Shown: in pieces, positions 50,301 through 58,678 of the stretch
How positions within the stretch are numbered: the stretch's first letter is position 1
Layout: every line of letters starts with the position of its first letter
Assembly (NCBI RefSeq): GCF_040120695.1
Contig: NZ_JBEEAC010000030.1
Coordinates: 6,111 to 70,110, forward strand
Length of the DNA: 64,000 nucleotides
Source: Plantactinospora sp040120695
GTDB taxonomy: Bacteria > Actinomycetota > Actinomycetes > Mycobacteriales > Micromonosporaceae
Reading direction: 5' to 3'
The notes under the pieces: generated by a model
Databases searched by the model: none
Told to the model about the DNA's origin: nothing
The model's input: the letters and a program-made list of their open reading frames with translations, nothing else
Program-made: the position numbers and the translations under genes

Positions 50301-53300
50301 CGGAGACGAGCCGGCCTCCGCCGGGCGCCGGTGCCTGGGTCTGGCGGGGCCGCATCAGCCCGTCGTAGAGCTCGTACTCGGTGTCGTAACCGCCGTCCGG
50401 CAGCAGCGTCCTGGTGGTGACCACGTTGGCCCCGTCGCGGCGCACCAGGTAGCTGTACTCCGCACTGGGGCTCTGCGTCGGGTCCCGGCCGGGAAGCCAG
50501 AGCTTGGCCAGCCGCCCGTGCGGGTCGTACCTCATCTCGGTCCGGCGCCCGTTTGCGTCCACGGTGGATCTTTCCAGCCCCCAGGCGGGCTCTAACGTGG
50601 TCGTACTCACGTGCCCGAGCGCGTTGGTGGCCTTGACCTGGGTGAGCGGTCCGCTGGTGGCGGGGGTGTACGCGACCGTCGAGCGGGCGCCCTTGGCGTC
50701 GATCGTCTCGGTCACCCGGCCGTGTACGTCGTACCGGGCCTGCACGACGGTGACATATCGTGGCACGTCGCCGGAGTAGCCGGACAGCTCCTCCACCTTG
50801 GTCAGGACGCCACGGGTCGGAACGGCGCCGAGGGTGGTGTTGTTGCCGTCGTAGTAGTAGCGGATGTCGACCATGGCGTGATCCGGGTACGTGGGGGTCT
50901 TGTCGCAACCGACGGTGACGGTCTGGATCCGGTACGGCGCGTCGATGATCCACGCGGACTCGTTCGACGCGTACCAGTAGCGGGTGCAGGTGTCGTCGTC
51001 CGGATCGTCCACGTCGCTGAGGTCGGTGACCTGGGTCAGCAGTCCGTCGTCGCTGTAGATGTGCTCCGCCCCGTTGGTCTGCCACTGGCCGGCACCGGTG
51101 GCCTTGCTCTGCCGTACCGCGGACTCCTCCAGCTGGTACGACCGGGTCGTGCCCCAGCTGCGGCTGCGCGTCGCGGTCGGCGCGGACAACCACGGGTCGA
51201 CGGTCTCCTTTTCCTGCACCGCGTTACCGGCGCCGTAGGTGACGATCTCCCGTGCCGTGCCGGCGAGCGGGTCGGCGTCCGGAATGCCCTGTACCAGCAC
51301 GTGCTTCGTGTCACCGGCGGCGGTCCGGTCGCCGTCCATGCCGCGGAAGTACAGCGACTCGGTGACGCTCTGGACACCGCCCGGACTGCCCTTGTGCATG
51401 CGGACCCGGTCGTAGCCGCGCCACTGCGACCAGGTCTTGTACTTGTCACCGACCATGCCGTCCCTGTCGTCGTAACGCCACGCCGGCTTACCCGGATACT
51501 CGATCCGGGTCACCGCCGGCAGCAGGCCGGTCGTGCGATCCGCCTCGGTCACCTGGGTCACGACGTACTTGTTGAACCAGTCCTCCCGATCCTTGGTTTC
51601 GCCCTCGGGGGTCCAGCGCACGGGATGGCAGCGTTTGTCGTTGTCGTCCGGCGTCGGCAGGTTCGACGGCGCGACGCACTCCTGCGGCGTGTACTCCACG
51701 GTGATCTCGCCGCCCGAGTCGAGGCTGATCTTCCTCATCCGCATCCAGTTCATCGGCGGGACGTAGTCGTTGCCGTCCACCCGGTTGTGCATCGGCACCC
51801 CGTCGAAGCTGATCTCCGGCAAGGTCAGCTCGTCACCCACGTGGCCCGTGTTGCGGATCGACGCCAGCCACATTCCGGCCCGGGTGCCGTCCCCGGGGTT
51901 CGGGTACGAGTGCGTCAACTCCCACGAGTCCACCGGCTGGTACGCCGAGCCGTTCCACACCTTCGTGGTGACCGTCTTCAGCCGGTTCTGGGTCCAGAAC
52001 GTCGGAGTGAACTTGTTGTTGCAGTTCGTCTTGCTCGTGCACGCCTGGTTCCACGGCACGTCCGGCCAGTTGGCCGGCTGCGCCGACGTGCACGTCGTGC
52101 CGGGGATGCACCGGCCGGCCGTGGTGAACTCCACCCGGCCGACGGCCGGCGTCGTGTAGACCTCACCGTCCCGCTGCCCGTAGTCGATCCGCTTGAGGTA
52201 GCCACCGCGCACGTAGGATGACACCTTGGTCGCCGTGTTGTTGCGGGCGTAGTAGTTCGTCTCCTTCTCGTAGAACAGGCTCATCGTGTTGCCGTGCCGG
52301 TCGACGACGTAGTCCAGGTTCCACCGCCACGCCTGCGCCTCGCAGACCGAGGCGTCGAACGTCGACTTCCGGCACGGCTCGCCGGCGTGGTTGCCGTACA
52401 CCGGAACCGTCCACACCGAGTTGGTGACCGGGTCCCCGCTCGTCCAGCCGGTTGTCAGCTTGTGCTTGCCGAAGTAGTACTGGGTGCCGCTCCGGCTGGT
52501 GATCCGCCAGTACTCGCCGTCGTTGTCGTCGTTGTCGCCGCCGGTCAGCAGCTCCACCTTCGACCCGTCGTCGAGGCGGGGCTTCCACGTCCCGGTCGCG
52601 TCGTCGCGGACCAGTTCGCCCCCGCGACCGTTCATCACCACGTACGCGTTACCGGCGCTCTTCGGCGCGGTGGTCGAGCTGTCCGAGGCCCAGCACAGGT
52701 CGCCGGTCTTGCGGCCGCTGTTGTTGCCGCCGGAGGTGTCGTCGGCGCAGGACTTGTACCGCCGCTCGATGTAGCCGCCCGGATCGAACTCGAACCCCTC
52801 ACCCACCCAGGACGGCTGGTTGTTGGTCGACGACCCGCGGCCGTCCACGTTGCCGCTGGAGTAGGTCAGGCTCATCTGCGGCTCCGGCCCACCCAACCCG
52901 GGCGGCGCGTCCATCGGGTACTCCCAGGAGAAGTCGCCCGACGAGGTGCCCACCGACCACGTCGAGGACGGGGACAGCGTCGACGCCGCGTAGGAACCGG
53001 CGCCGGACGACGCGCCCGCCATCACCGCGTACAGTGCGCCGGCCCGGCCAGCGGGCACCGTCACGGTACCGGTGAGCCGACCCGAGCCGTTGTTGCGAGT
53101 GGGGATCGGCGTGGCGGCACATTCGGTGCGCTCCGGAGTGGACAACGCACATTCCGGTAGGGACACCAGGCGCAGCCGGACCGCCCAGTCACCGCCGTAC
53201 GCGTTGGCGAAGCCGGAGTAGTCCACCTCCAGTCCGACCTGACCGCTGGCCGCCACCGCATCGGTGCGTCTCACCCGCAGCGGCAGCCGATCCTCCTGGC

Positions 53301-53634
53301 GCGGCAGCATCTCCACGGCGACCCGGCCGGGCGCCTTGGCGCCCCCGGACACCGAGACCGGGAGGCTGCCCGCCTTGACCGGACCGGTGCCCAGGGAGAC
53401 CTCCGCCGCCCCGACGGACGGCCACGAGACCCTGGGCGTGGAGCGTAGCGCCAGCTTGTCGTCGAGCCCCGGGGCGGGTTTCGGCGCCGTCACGGACCTG
53501 CCCGGCACCGACGGTTCCCGGGCCAGCGACACCTCGGTCGCCTCGGAGCGCGACGGAGGTATCACAGCGACCATCGGGGCCACCATCACGGCTGCGGTCA
53601 CCATGGCGATGTAGCGGGTACGCATGAGGGTCAC
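47377..53634 (-). CDS. Secreted RHS-repeat protein with beta-solenoid-like tail
   Basis: A 2085-residue cell-surface or secreted protein. A signal peptide (MRTRYIAMVTAAVMVAPMVAV) leads to an N-terminal beta-rich region (about 30-220) and an RHS/YD shell of about 1500 residues with many Tyr-Asp repeats (YNRRGQLQAVTDPVGN, YTYDDAGELLTEKDA). The RHS-associated core ends near 1750-1795 with ARDYDPSLGRFISVDP and YADPDGERW. The last 290 residues are different: a Lys/Arg-rich stretch, an Ala/Gly-rich membrane-like segment, and four 16-residue repeats (ATVNGNVYGNLYQTAG) at about 2016-2078. Such tails normally carry a toxin; no nuclease or deaminase motif is seen, and no immunity gene follows. The ATG/GTG at 53634 leads the signal. 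Confidence 0.9.
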   Translation of the reverse strand: MTLMRTRYIAMVTAAVMVAPMVAVIPPSRSEATEVSLAREPSVPGRSVTAPKPAPGLDDKLALRSTPRVSWPSVGAAEVSLGTGPVKAGSLPVSVSGGAKAPGRVAVEMLPRQEDRLPLRVRRTDAVAASGQVGLEVDYSGFANAYGGDWAVRLRLVSLPECALSTPERTECAATPIPTRNNGSGRLTGTVTVPAGRAGALYAVMAGASSGAGSYAASTLSPSSTWSVGTSSGDFSWEYPMDAPPGLGGPEPQMSLTYSSGNVDGRGSSTNNQPSWVGEGFEFDPGGYIERRYKSCADDTSGGNNSGRKTGDLCWASDSSTTAPKSAGNAYVVMNGRGGELVRDDATGTWKPRLDDGSKVELLTGGDNDDNDGEYWRITSRSGTQYYFGKHKLTTGWTSGDPVTNSVWTVPVYGNHAGEPCRKSTFDASVCEAQAWRWNLDYVVDRHGNTMSLFYEKETNYYARNNTATKVSSYVRGGYLKRIDYGQRDGEVYTTPAVGRVEFTTAGRCIPGTTCTSAQPANWPDVPWNQACTSKTNCNNKFTPTFWTQNRLKTVTTKVWNGSAYQPVDSWELTHSYPNPGDGTRAGMWLASIRNTGHVGDELTLPEISFDGVPMHNRVDGNDYVPPMNWMRMRKISLDSGGEITVEYTPQECVAPSNLPTPDDNDKRCHPVRWTPEGETKDREDWFNKYVVTQVTEADRTTGLLPAVTRIEYPGKPAWRYDDRDGMVGDKYKTWSQWRGYDRVRMHKGSPGGVQSVTESLYFRGMDGDRTAAGDTKHVLVQGIPDADPLAGTAREIVTYGAGNAVQEKETVDPWLSAPTATRSRSWGTTRSYQLEESAVRQSKATGAGQWQTNGAEHIYSDDGLLTQVTDLSDVDDPDDDTCTRYWYASNESAWIIDAPYRIQTVTVGCDKTPTYPDHAMVDIRYYYDGNNTTLGAVPTRGVLTKVEELSGYSGDVPRYVTVVQARYDVHGRVTETIDAKGARSTVAYTPATSGPLTQVKATNALGHVSTTTLEPAWGLERSTVDANGRRTEMRYDPHGRLAKLWLPGRDPTQSPSAEYSYLVRRDGANVVTTRTLLPDGGYDTEYELYDGLMRPRQTQAPAPGGGRLVSDTVYDSRGLLVKENGPYYNDAPPGPTVLIADEDRVPAQIVTVYDESERPREVIFRIEGVERWRTTHTFTHNRHDTDPLDGDTPTTELYDAEGRLVELRQYHGNAPTGPYDATKYTYNRRGQLQAVTDPVGNVWRYSYDLRGFMTRAEEPDRGVTEYTYDDAGELLTEKDARELKLAHTYDILGRRTGTHDGSPSGPKRIGWTYDTPVNGKPALGYQTSATRYVDGNEYTTSLADLDAAGRVTATRYTIPRNEQGLAGSYEFTSTFKVNGDVATASLPAVGGLPEEELAIGYDRLGLPVTLSGADTYVTGTAYTQFGEVRELRLSAGGKAVKLGYGYEYGTHRLSRAVVERDTAPGVIADVAFKYDQAGNVMSIADRAPGAEETQCFRYDHLRRATEAWTPGSGDCAAAPTAAGLGGPAPYWHSWTLDKTGNRTSETRTNPNGTKTTSAYTYPATGQPKPHAVSKVTTTGPDGSQQVEEFGYDAAGNMTARKKGTAQQAISWDPEGNIGSITKNGVTTSFLYDAGGNRLIRRDSSGTTLYLGETELHLAPNGTVTGTRYYSFNGRTVAVRTSADDKLHWLAMDHHGTPEIAIDAASQEVKRRRFTPYGEARGATPAGWPGQKSFVGGTADPDTGLVHLGARDYDPSLGRFISVDPIVDLSDPQQLNSYAYANNNPATYADPDGERWVISTRMVKKMRVKMVVEYRWERVWRWVRKTYEVIKKIPPLGQIVKSIERLVLISYQVLRIVFKFVKELITVAVKSARWVADKVVKIAARAAKLPRKSTKNRKKEKKWNEGGDNGNSRKKSAKRPKKSRPEPKKSPHIRRDPQRRTNPGHPQRNIIDNILRGAGRTAVGVATIAGGTAVVGAVSGAASVGSAAGAGGIGAAAGSAEKLVSLSKGNISVIMNRTVNGDVYGNVTLINATVNGNVYGNLYQTAGSVTNGNVAGHVVQTGGTLTGNVRGTVIQARRIFGEIRW

Positions 53635-53885
53635 GCTCCACTCGGCAGGTCGAACAGCTGGTCGATGGAGGGACGCCCAGGTGTCGCCCGCAGCGCCCTT
53701 TCAGCCTTCTGGTGCCATCAACCACACGGCTAGGTAAGGGTCGCAGCGACCTGCACACCTTCTGCACACCGTGAGACTCGGCAACTCCCCACCCGCCCGC
53801 GGCCCGTCGATGTCTTGTTGACCTTGGTCGCCGCACCCGGAAGTGTGATCGGTGTTTCGCTGTCCCGATTCGGAAGGCACCGACA

Positions 53886-55133
53886 TTGTTCAGATCCGAC
53901 CGCTCCCACCGAGCCCGTAAGCTGCTTGCCTCGTCGGCTGTCGGCCTCACGCTGGCCCTGGTCGCCGGCGCCACCCCGGCCGTCGCGCATCCGTCCGCCG
54001 GCACCGCGCCGACGATCTCGACGGCGCCGGGCATCCTCGCACCCGGGGTGACCTACCGGGAGTTCACCCGGCCGACCGCCGGAGTCGAGGTGCCGCTCCA
54101 TCTCGTCGAGGTGGATCTACGCAACCCGCTGGTCACGGTCGACCTGATCACGGCGGGTGCGGTCACGGCCCGGGAACCGATCTCCGAGCAGGCCGACGAA
54201 CGACGGGCGATCGCCGCGGTGAACGGCGACTTCTTCAACATCAGCAACGCCCAGCCCGGGGTCGAGGTGACCGGATCAGCGGTCGGCCCGGCGATTTCCG
54301 GCGGGAACGACCTGAAGGCGGCCGTACCGAACGGGCAGCGGTTCGGCCCCGGGCTGCCACCGGGTACCGCCACCTCCGACGTCCTCGGGGTCGGGGTGGA
54401 CCGGGTCGGCCGGCTCGCGCGGGTCGGCCTGACCGGCACCTTCTCGGCCGGCCGGGAACGTTTTCCGGTCACCGGCTTCAACCAGTACGCCCTGCCGATG
54501 GGCGGGGTCGGGGTCTTCGACAGCGACTGGGGCACCGTCTCCCGTAAGCGGTCCACCTGCGGCACCGACACCAATCGCGCCGCGCCGTGCAGCATCGACA
54601 CGTACGAGCTGAGCGTCCGGCACGGCCGGGTGGTCCGGACCGGCACGGAGCCGGGTGCCGGGGCGATCGCCCGGGACACCGTGGTGCTGGTCGGCCGGGA
54701 GCAGGGCGCCGAGACGCTGCGCCAGTTCGAGGTCGGCGACCGGGTACGCGTCGACTACGACCTGGTGCCGGACACCCGGATGCCGTTCCGGTTCGCGGTC
54801 GGCGGGTTCCCGATCCTCCGGGACGGCGAGCCGCTGGCTGGGCTGGACGGACGGACCGCCGCCATCCGTACCGCCGCCGGGGTCAGCGCGGACGGTCGTC
54901 GCCTCTACCTGCTGGCCGTGGACGGCGCCGGCCCCGGCCTGACCATCCTCGACCTGGCGCTGACCCTGCGTGAGCTGGGCGCCGCCAGCGCGGTCAACCT
55001 CGACGGCGGCGGGTCCACCACCCTGGTCACCCGGACCGTGACCGAGCCCGCCGTCGAGGTTCGGAACCACCCGTCCGGCGGCGCGGAACGGCCGGTGCCG
55101 AACGGCATCGGAGTCTTCTCCCGGCTGGGCTGA
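53886..55133 (+). CDS. Secreted phosphodiester glycosidase-family protein (NAGPA-like)
   Basis: A 415-residue exported protein. Signal peptide (LLASSAVGLTLALVAGATPAVA) then the NAGPA domain with AAVNGDFFNISN, PFRFAVGGFPIL and AVNLDGGGSTTLV, the family's catalytic and calcium-site motifs. Bacterial members are thought to remove sugar or phosphoglycosyl groups from surface polymers. TTG start follows GGAAGG. It is divergent from the RHS gene, so the 250-bp gap should carry both promoters. TTGACC at 53818-53823 is a possible -35 but no good -10 is spaced correctly. Confidence 0.9.
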   Translation: MFRSDRSHRARKLLASSAVGLTLALVAGATPAVAHPSAGTAPTISTAPGILAPGVTYREFTRPTAGVEVPLHLVEVDLRNPLVTVDLITAGAVTAREPISEQADERRAIAAVNGDFFNISNAQPGVEVTGSAVGPAISGGNDLKAAVPNGQRFGPGLPPGTATSDVLGVGVDRVGRLARVGLTGTFSAGRERFPVTGFNQYALPMGGVGVFDSDWGTVSRKRSTCGTDTNRAAPCSIDTYELSVRHGRVVRTGTEPGAGAIARDTVVLVGREQGAETLRQFEVGDRVRVDYDLVPDTRMPFRFAVGGFPILRDGEPLAGLDGRTAAIRTAAGVSADGRRLYLLAVDGAGPGLTILDLALTLRELGAASAVNLDGGGSTTLVTRTVTEPAVEVRNHPSGGAERPVPNGIGVFSRLG

Positions 55134-55197
55134 CCGGCGGCCAGCGCCGGCTCCGGATCGGCTCCCCACCCGCCTTCCTCCGGACGCTGGGCTCCGG

Positions 55198-57300
55198 TCA
55201 GCGTCGCGGCACCGCGTCGGCGACCGCGCCGGGCACCGGCTGGTAGCCGGCCGCCCGGGTGCTGAACGTGCCCCGCCCCTGGCTCCGGCTGCGCAGCCGG
55301 GTGGCGTAGCCGAACAGTTCGGCCAGCGGCACGGTCGCGGTGACCACCACGGTGCCGGCCCGGGTGGTCGAGCCGGCGACCCGGCCGCGCCGGGCCGCCA
55401 GGTCGCCCAGCACCGCACCGACGGCGTCCTCCGGAACGGTCACCGTCACCTCGACCACCGGTTCCAACAGGACCACCTCGCTGGCGGCCAGCGCCGCGCG
55501 CAGCGCGAGCCGGCCGGCGGTACGGAACGCCAGCTCCGAGGAGTCCTTGACGTGGGTGGCACCGTCGGTCAGGGTGACCCGCAGCCCGATCACCGGGTGG
55601 CCGCCGAAGGGCCCGTCGGCGAGCGCGTCCCGGCAGCCGGCCTCGACCGCCCGGACGTACTCCTTCGGGACCCGGCCACCGACGACCGTCGAGGCGAACT
55701 CGAACTCCGGTACCTCGCCACCGCCAGTCGTCGGGTCGGCGTCCAGGGGTGTCACGTCGAGCACGACGTGCGCCCACTGGCCCGCGCCGCCGTCCTGCTT
55801 GACGTGCCGGTACACCAGTCCGGAGACGCCACGCAGGACGGTCTCCCGGTACGCCACCTGCGGCCGGCCGACGACCACCTCCAGACCACGGTCCTGACGG
55901 ATCTTCTCCACCGCCACCTCCAGGTGAAGTTCACCCATCCCGGAGAGCACGGTCTGGCCGGTCTCCGGGTCGGTCCGGACGGCCAGCGACGGATCCTCCT
56001 CGACCAGCCGGGCGAGTGCCGAGGCCAACCGTCCGGCGTCGGCGCTCCGGCGCGCCTCGACTGCGACCGAGACCACCGGGGCGGCGGCGGTCGGCGGTTC
56101 GAGCAGCAGCGGCGCCTCGGTGGCGCAGAGGGTCGCGCCGACCCGCGCCGACTTCAGCCCGACCACCGCGACGATGTCGCCGGCCACCGCCCGGTCCACC
56201 TCGGTGTGCCGATCGGCCTGGACCCGCAGGATCCGGCTGATCCGCTCGGTACGCCCGGTTCCGGCGTCCCGCACCACGCCTCCCTTCTCGACGGTGCCCG
56301 CGTAGATTCGCAGGTAACTCAGCCGACCCGTGCCGGTCGAGTTGACCTTGAACACCAGGGCGGTGAACGGCCCCGCCGGGTCGGCGGGCCGCTCCCGTGG
56401 CTCGCCGCCGGGGGTGCTGCCGCGCACCGCCGGAACGTCCAGCGGCGACGGCAGGTAGTCGACGACCGCGTCGAGCAGCGGCTCGATCCCCCGGTTCCGG
56501 TACGCAGAGCCGCAGAGCACCACCAGGCCGTCCCCGGTACGGGTCAGGTCCCGCAGCACGCTCCGAAGCGACTCGGCGGACAGCGTCGACCGTTCGCAGT
56601 ACTCCTCCAGCGCGGCCGGATGCCGCTCGGCGACCGTCTCGACGAGCGCTCGGCGGCGCCGCTCCGCCTCCCCGCACATCTCGTCCGGTACCGGCCCCTC
56701 GACGGGACGCTCGGCGCCGTCGGCCCAGACCAGCGAGCGCATGGTGACCAGGTCCACCAGGCCGGTGAAGCCCTCCTCCCGGCCGATCGGCAACTGCACC
56801 ACCAGCGGGGTGGTCCGGAGCCGGTCGCGGATCGACCGGACCGCCGCGTCCAGGTCGGCGCCGGCCCGGTCCAGCTTGTTGACGAAGGCGATCCGGGGTA
56901 CGCCGTGCCGGTCGGCCTGCCGCCACACCGACTCGCTCTGCGGCTCGACTCCGGCGACACCGTCGAAGACCGCGATCGCGCCGTCGAGCACCCGCAGGGC
57001 CCGCTCCACCTCGTCGGCGAAGTCGACGTGTCCCGGGGTGTCGATCAGGTTGATCCGGTGTCCGGCCCACTCGCAGCTCACCGCGGCGGCGAAGATCGTG
57101 ATGCCGCGGCGACGCTCCTGGGCGTCGAAGTCGGTGACGGTCGTCCCGGCGTGCACCTCGCCGCGCTTGTAGGTGGCTCCGGTGGCGTAGAGGATCCGCT
57201 CGGTGGTGGTGGTCTTGCCGGCGTCGACGTGGGCGAGGATGCCCAGGTTACGCAGCCGGAACAGGGAGTGGGAAACGGTACGGTGCAGCTCGGTACGCAC
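55198..57300 (-). CDS. Elongation factor G paralogue (EF-G2/TetM-like)
   Basis: A 700-residue translational GTPase. G1 AHVDAGKTTTTERIL, RRGITI, G3 DTPGHVDF, G4 NKLDRAG and the five EF-G domains are in order, with the domain IV-like VPKEYVRAVEAGC and a C-terminal GTFSTRAAGYQPVP. It resembles the secondary EF-G/tetracycline-resistance-protein group rather than housekeeping FusA, which sits in the str operon with ribosomal protein genes. None of those are here. The GTG at 57300 begins the standard N-terminus (VRTELHRT...LRNLGILAHVDAGK). The open frame continues upstream into low-complexity DNA and is rejected. It could be stress or ribosome-protection related. Confidence 0.92.
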   Translation of the reverse strand: MRTELHRTVSHSLFRLRNLGILAHVDAGKTTTTERILYATGATYKRGEVHAGTTVTDFDAQERRRGITIFAAAVSCEWAGHRINLIDTPGHVDFADEVERALRVLDGAIAVFDGVAGVEPQSESVWRQADRHGVPRIAFVNKLDRAGADLDAAVRSIRDRLRTTPLVVQLPIGREEGFTGLVDLVTMRSLVWADGAERPVEGPVPDEMCGEAERRRRALVETVAERHPAALEEYCERSTLSAESLRSVLRDLTRTGDGLVVLCGSAYRNRGIEPLLDAVVDYLPSPLDVPAVRGSTPGGEPRERPADPAGPFTALVFKVNSTGTGRLSYLRIYAGTVEKGGVVRDAGTGRTERISRILRVQADRHTEVDRAVAGDIVAVVGLKSARVGATLCATEAPLLLEPPTAAAPVVSVAVEARRSADAGRLASALARLVEEDPSLAVRTDPETGQTVLSGMGELHLEVAVEKIRQDRGLEVVVGRPQVAYRETVLRGVSGLVYRHVKQDGGAGQWAHVVLDVTPLDADPTTGGGEVPEFEFASTVVGGRVPKEYVRAVEAGCRDALADGPFGGHPVIGLRVTLTDGATHVKDSSELAFRTAGRLALRAALAASEVVLLEPVVEVTVTVPEDAVGAVLGDLAARRGRVAGSTTRAGTVVVTATVPLAELFGYATRLRSRSQGRGTFSTRAAGYQPVPGAVADAVPRR

Positions 57301-57852
57301 GGCCGATGGCCTCTCTGGGTGGTCTGTCGACTCTGACGGCGCGATTCCTCCGGACGCGCCCGGCCGGTACCCGGCCAGGCGGATCTCCCCGAGCCAGCCG
57401 CGCCAGCGGCAGCCGTCAGCGGCCAGCCCGTCAGCAGCAGCCGACAGCGGCAACTGACAGCGGCAACCGGCGGCCGACCTCGGCGACAGGACAGCCACGG
57501 CGACTGCGACGGCAGCCACGACAGCCACGGCCACAGCGATGGTCACGGCGGCGGCGGTGAGGGTCGGCGAACGGCTCAGGGATGCGTCACGGAACTCCGG
57601 TGCGGCCGCGCGGGCCGGCACCGGATGTCAGGAAGACGCCAGAATCACCCGGTGCAGCGACTGGGGAATGACGACAGCGGTGCGGTAGCGCACGGCCGGC
57701 TCCCCTCACTCGTCGTCGCACGCGTCCGGCCACGGACAGGCCAAGATCGCGCTGGGCTGGTCACGAGTGTACTTAACCGAGACTCCGCGCACAGCCCGGT
57801 TATCCGCCACCCGGTCACTCCAGCGGCGTCCCGGCCGTCGAGCCGGGGCGGG
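57301..57852. other. Non-coding upstream region of the EF-G paralogue
   Basis: About 550 bases without a convincing gene. 57440-57560 is a low-complexity run of CAGCGGCAAC and ACAGCCACGGC-like units. It opens a long minus-strand frame of Ala/Val, which is an artefact. An A/T-rich patch near 57765-57780 (GTGTACTTAACC) may be part of a promoter for the EF-G gene, but elements are not clear. Confidence 0.5.
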
Positions 57853-57957
57853 TCAACCACCGGTGCCCATCTCCTGCTGAGCCTTCTCCAGCGCCGCCGC
57901 GATCTCCGGCTCGCCGACCTGCTGCCCGCTGGCGATCTTGCCGAAGAGGTCCCGCAT
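57853..57957 (-). pseudogene. C-terminal stub, probably of an ABC solute-binding protein
   Basis: A 34-codon minus-strand frame reads MRDLFGKIASGQQVGEPEIA and ends EKAQQEMGTGG before a stop. This resembles the last helix of sugar ABC transporter solute-binding proteins, where a phrase like LRxLFxKIxxGQxxPEEALxxA is common. The rest of the gene is absent. The next gene, a response regulator, ends 41 bases upstream of the stub. A very small protein is the alternative, but it lacks a ribosome site. Confidence 0.45.
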
Positions 57958-57997
57958 CAAACAGAACCGGCGCAGGCCAGCGCTCGGACGGGTACCG

Positions 57998-58678
57998 CTA
58001 CTCGTCGGCCGCGTCGTGGGCGAGCAGCGCGAGCTGAATCCGGTTGTCGAGGTCGAGCTTGGCCAGCGCGCTGGAGACGTACGCCTTGACCGTGCCGACG
58101 GACAGGAACAGCCGGTCGGCGATCTCGCTGTTCGACAGCCCCTCCGCCACCGCGACGGCGACCGCCCGTTCCCGTTCGGAGAGCAGCCCGAACCGCTCCC
58201 GGGCCAGTTCGCGGCGCTGGTCGGGTCGGCAGTGCGGGACGGAGCCCGCGACGTGGTCGATCAGGGTACGGGCGACCGTCGGGGAGAGCACCGGCTCACC
58301 GGTGGCGGCCCGGCGCACCGCGTCGACGATCTGCTCCGGCGGGGTGTGCTTGACCAGGAACCCGGCCGCGCCGTTGCGGAGCGCGTCGAGGATCGTCGCG
58401 TCGGCGTCGAAGGTGGTCAGCACGATGACCTCCGGACGCTGCCCCGACCGGGCGGTGATCGCCCGGGTCGCCGCGATCCCGTCCAGCAGCGGCATCCGGA
58501 CGTCCATCAGCACCACGTCCGGGCGCAGCCGGGTCACCGCGTCGGCGACGTCGGCACCGTCCGCCGCCTCGCCGACGACCTCGATGTCGGGCGCCCCGCC
58601 GAGCATCAGCCGCAGGCCGGTCCGGACCAACGCGTCGTCGTCGACCAGGAGTACCCGGATCGCGTCACCCGGAGTCAT
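57998..58678 (-). CDS. NarL/LuxR-family response regulator
   Basis: A 226-residue response regulator: receiver with Asp59 (VVLMDVRMP) and Lys110 (GFLVKHT), and a LuxR HTH (LLSERERAVAVAVAEGLSNS...SVGTVKAYVSSALAKLDLD). It is encoded directly after its histidine kinase with a 4-bp ATGA overlap. The two are a complete two-component system. The target is unknown. The gene after it is a stub. Confidence 0.95.
   Translation of the reverse strand: MTPGDAIRVLLVDDDALVRTGLRLMLGGAPDIEVVGEAADGADVADAVTRLRPDVVLMDVRMPLLDGIAATRAITARSGQRPEVIVLTTFDADATILDALRNGAAGFLVKHTPPEQIVDAVRRAATGEPVLSPTVARTLIDHVAGSVPHCRPDQRRELARERFGLLSERERAVAVAVAEGLSNSEIADRLFLSVGTVKAYVSSALAKLDLDNRIQLALLAHDAADE

Noticed and set aside
53740..53785. 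CTGCACACC repeated twice as an operator
   Set aside because: Only two short copies with no dyad or second location; too weak to call.
57301..57621. Upstream extension of the EF-G paralogue to 807 residues with an Ala/Val-rich hydrophobic leader
   Set aside because: The extension is low-complexity repeat DNA; the GTG at 57300 gives the standard EF-G N-terminus.
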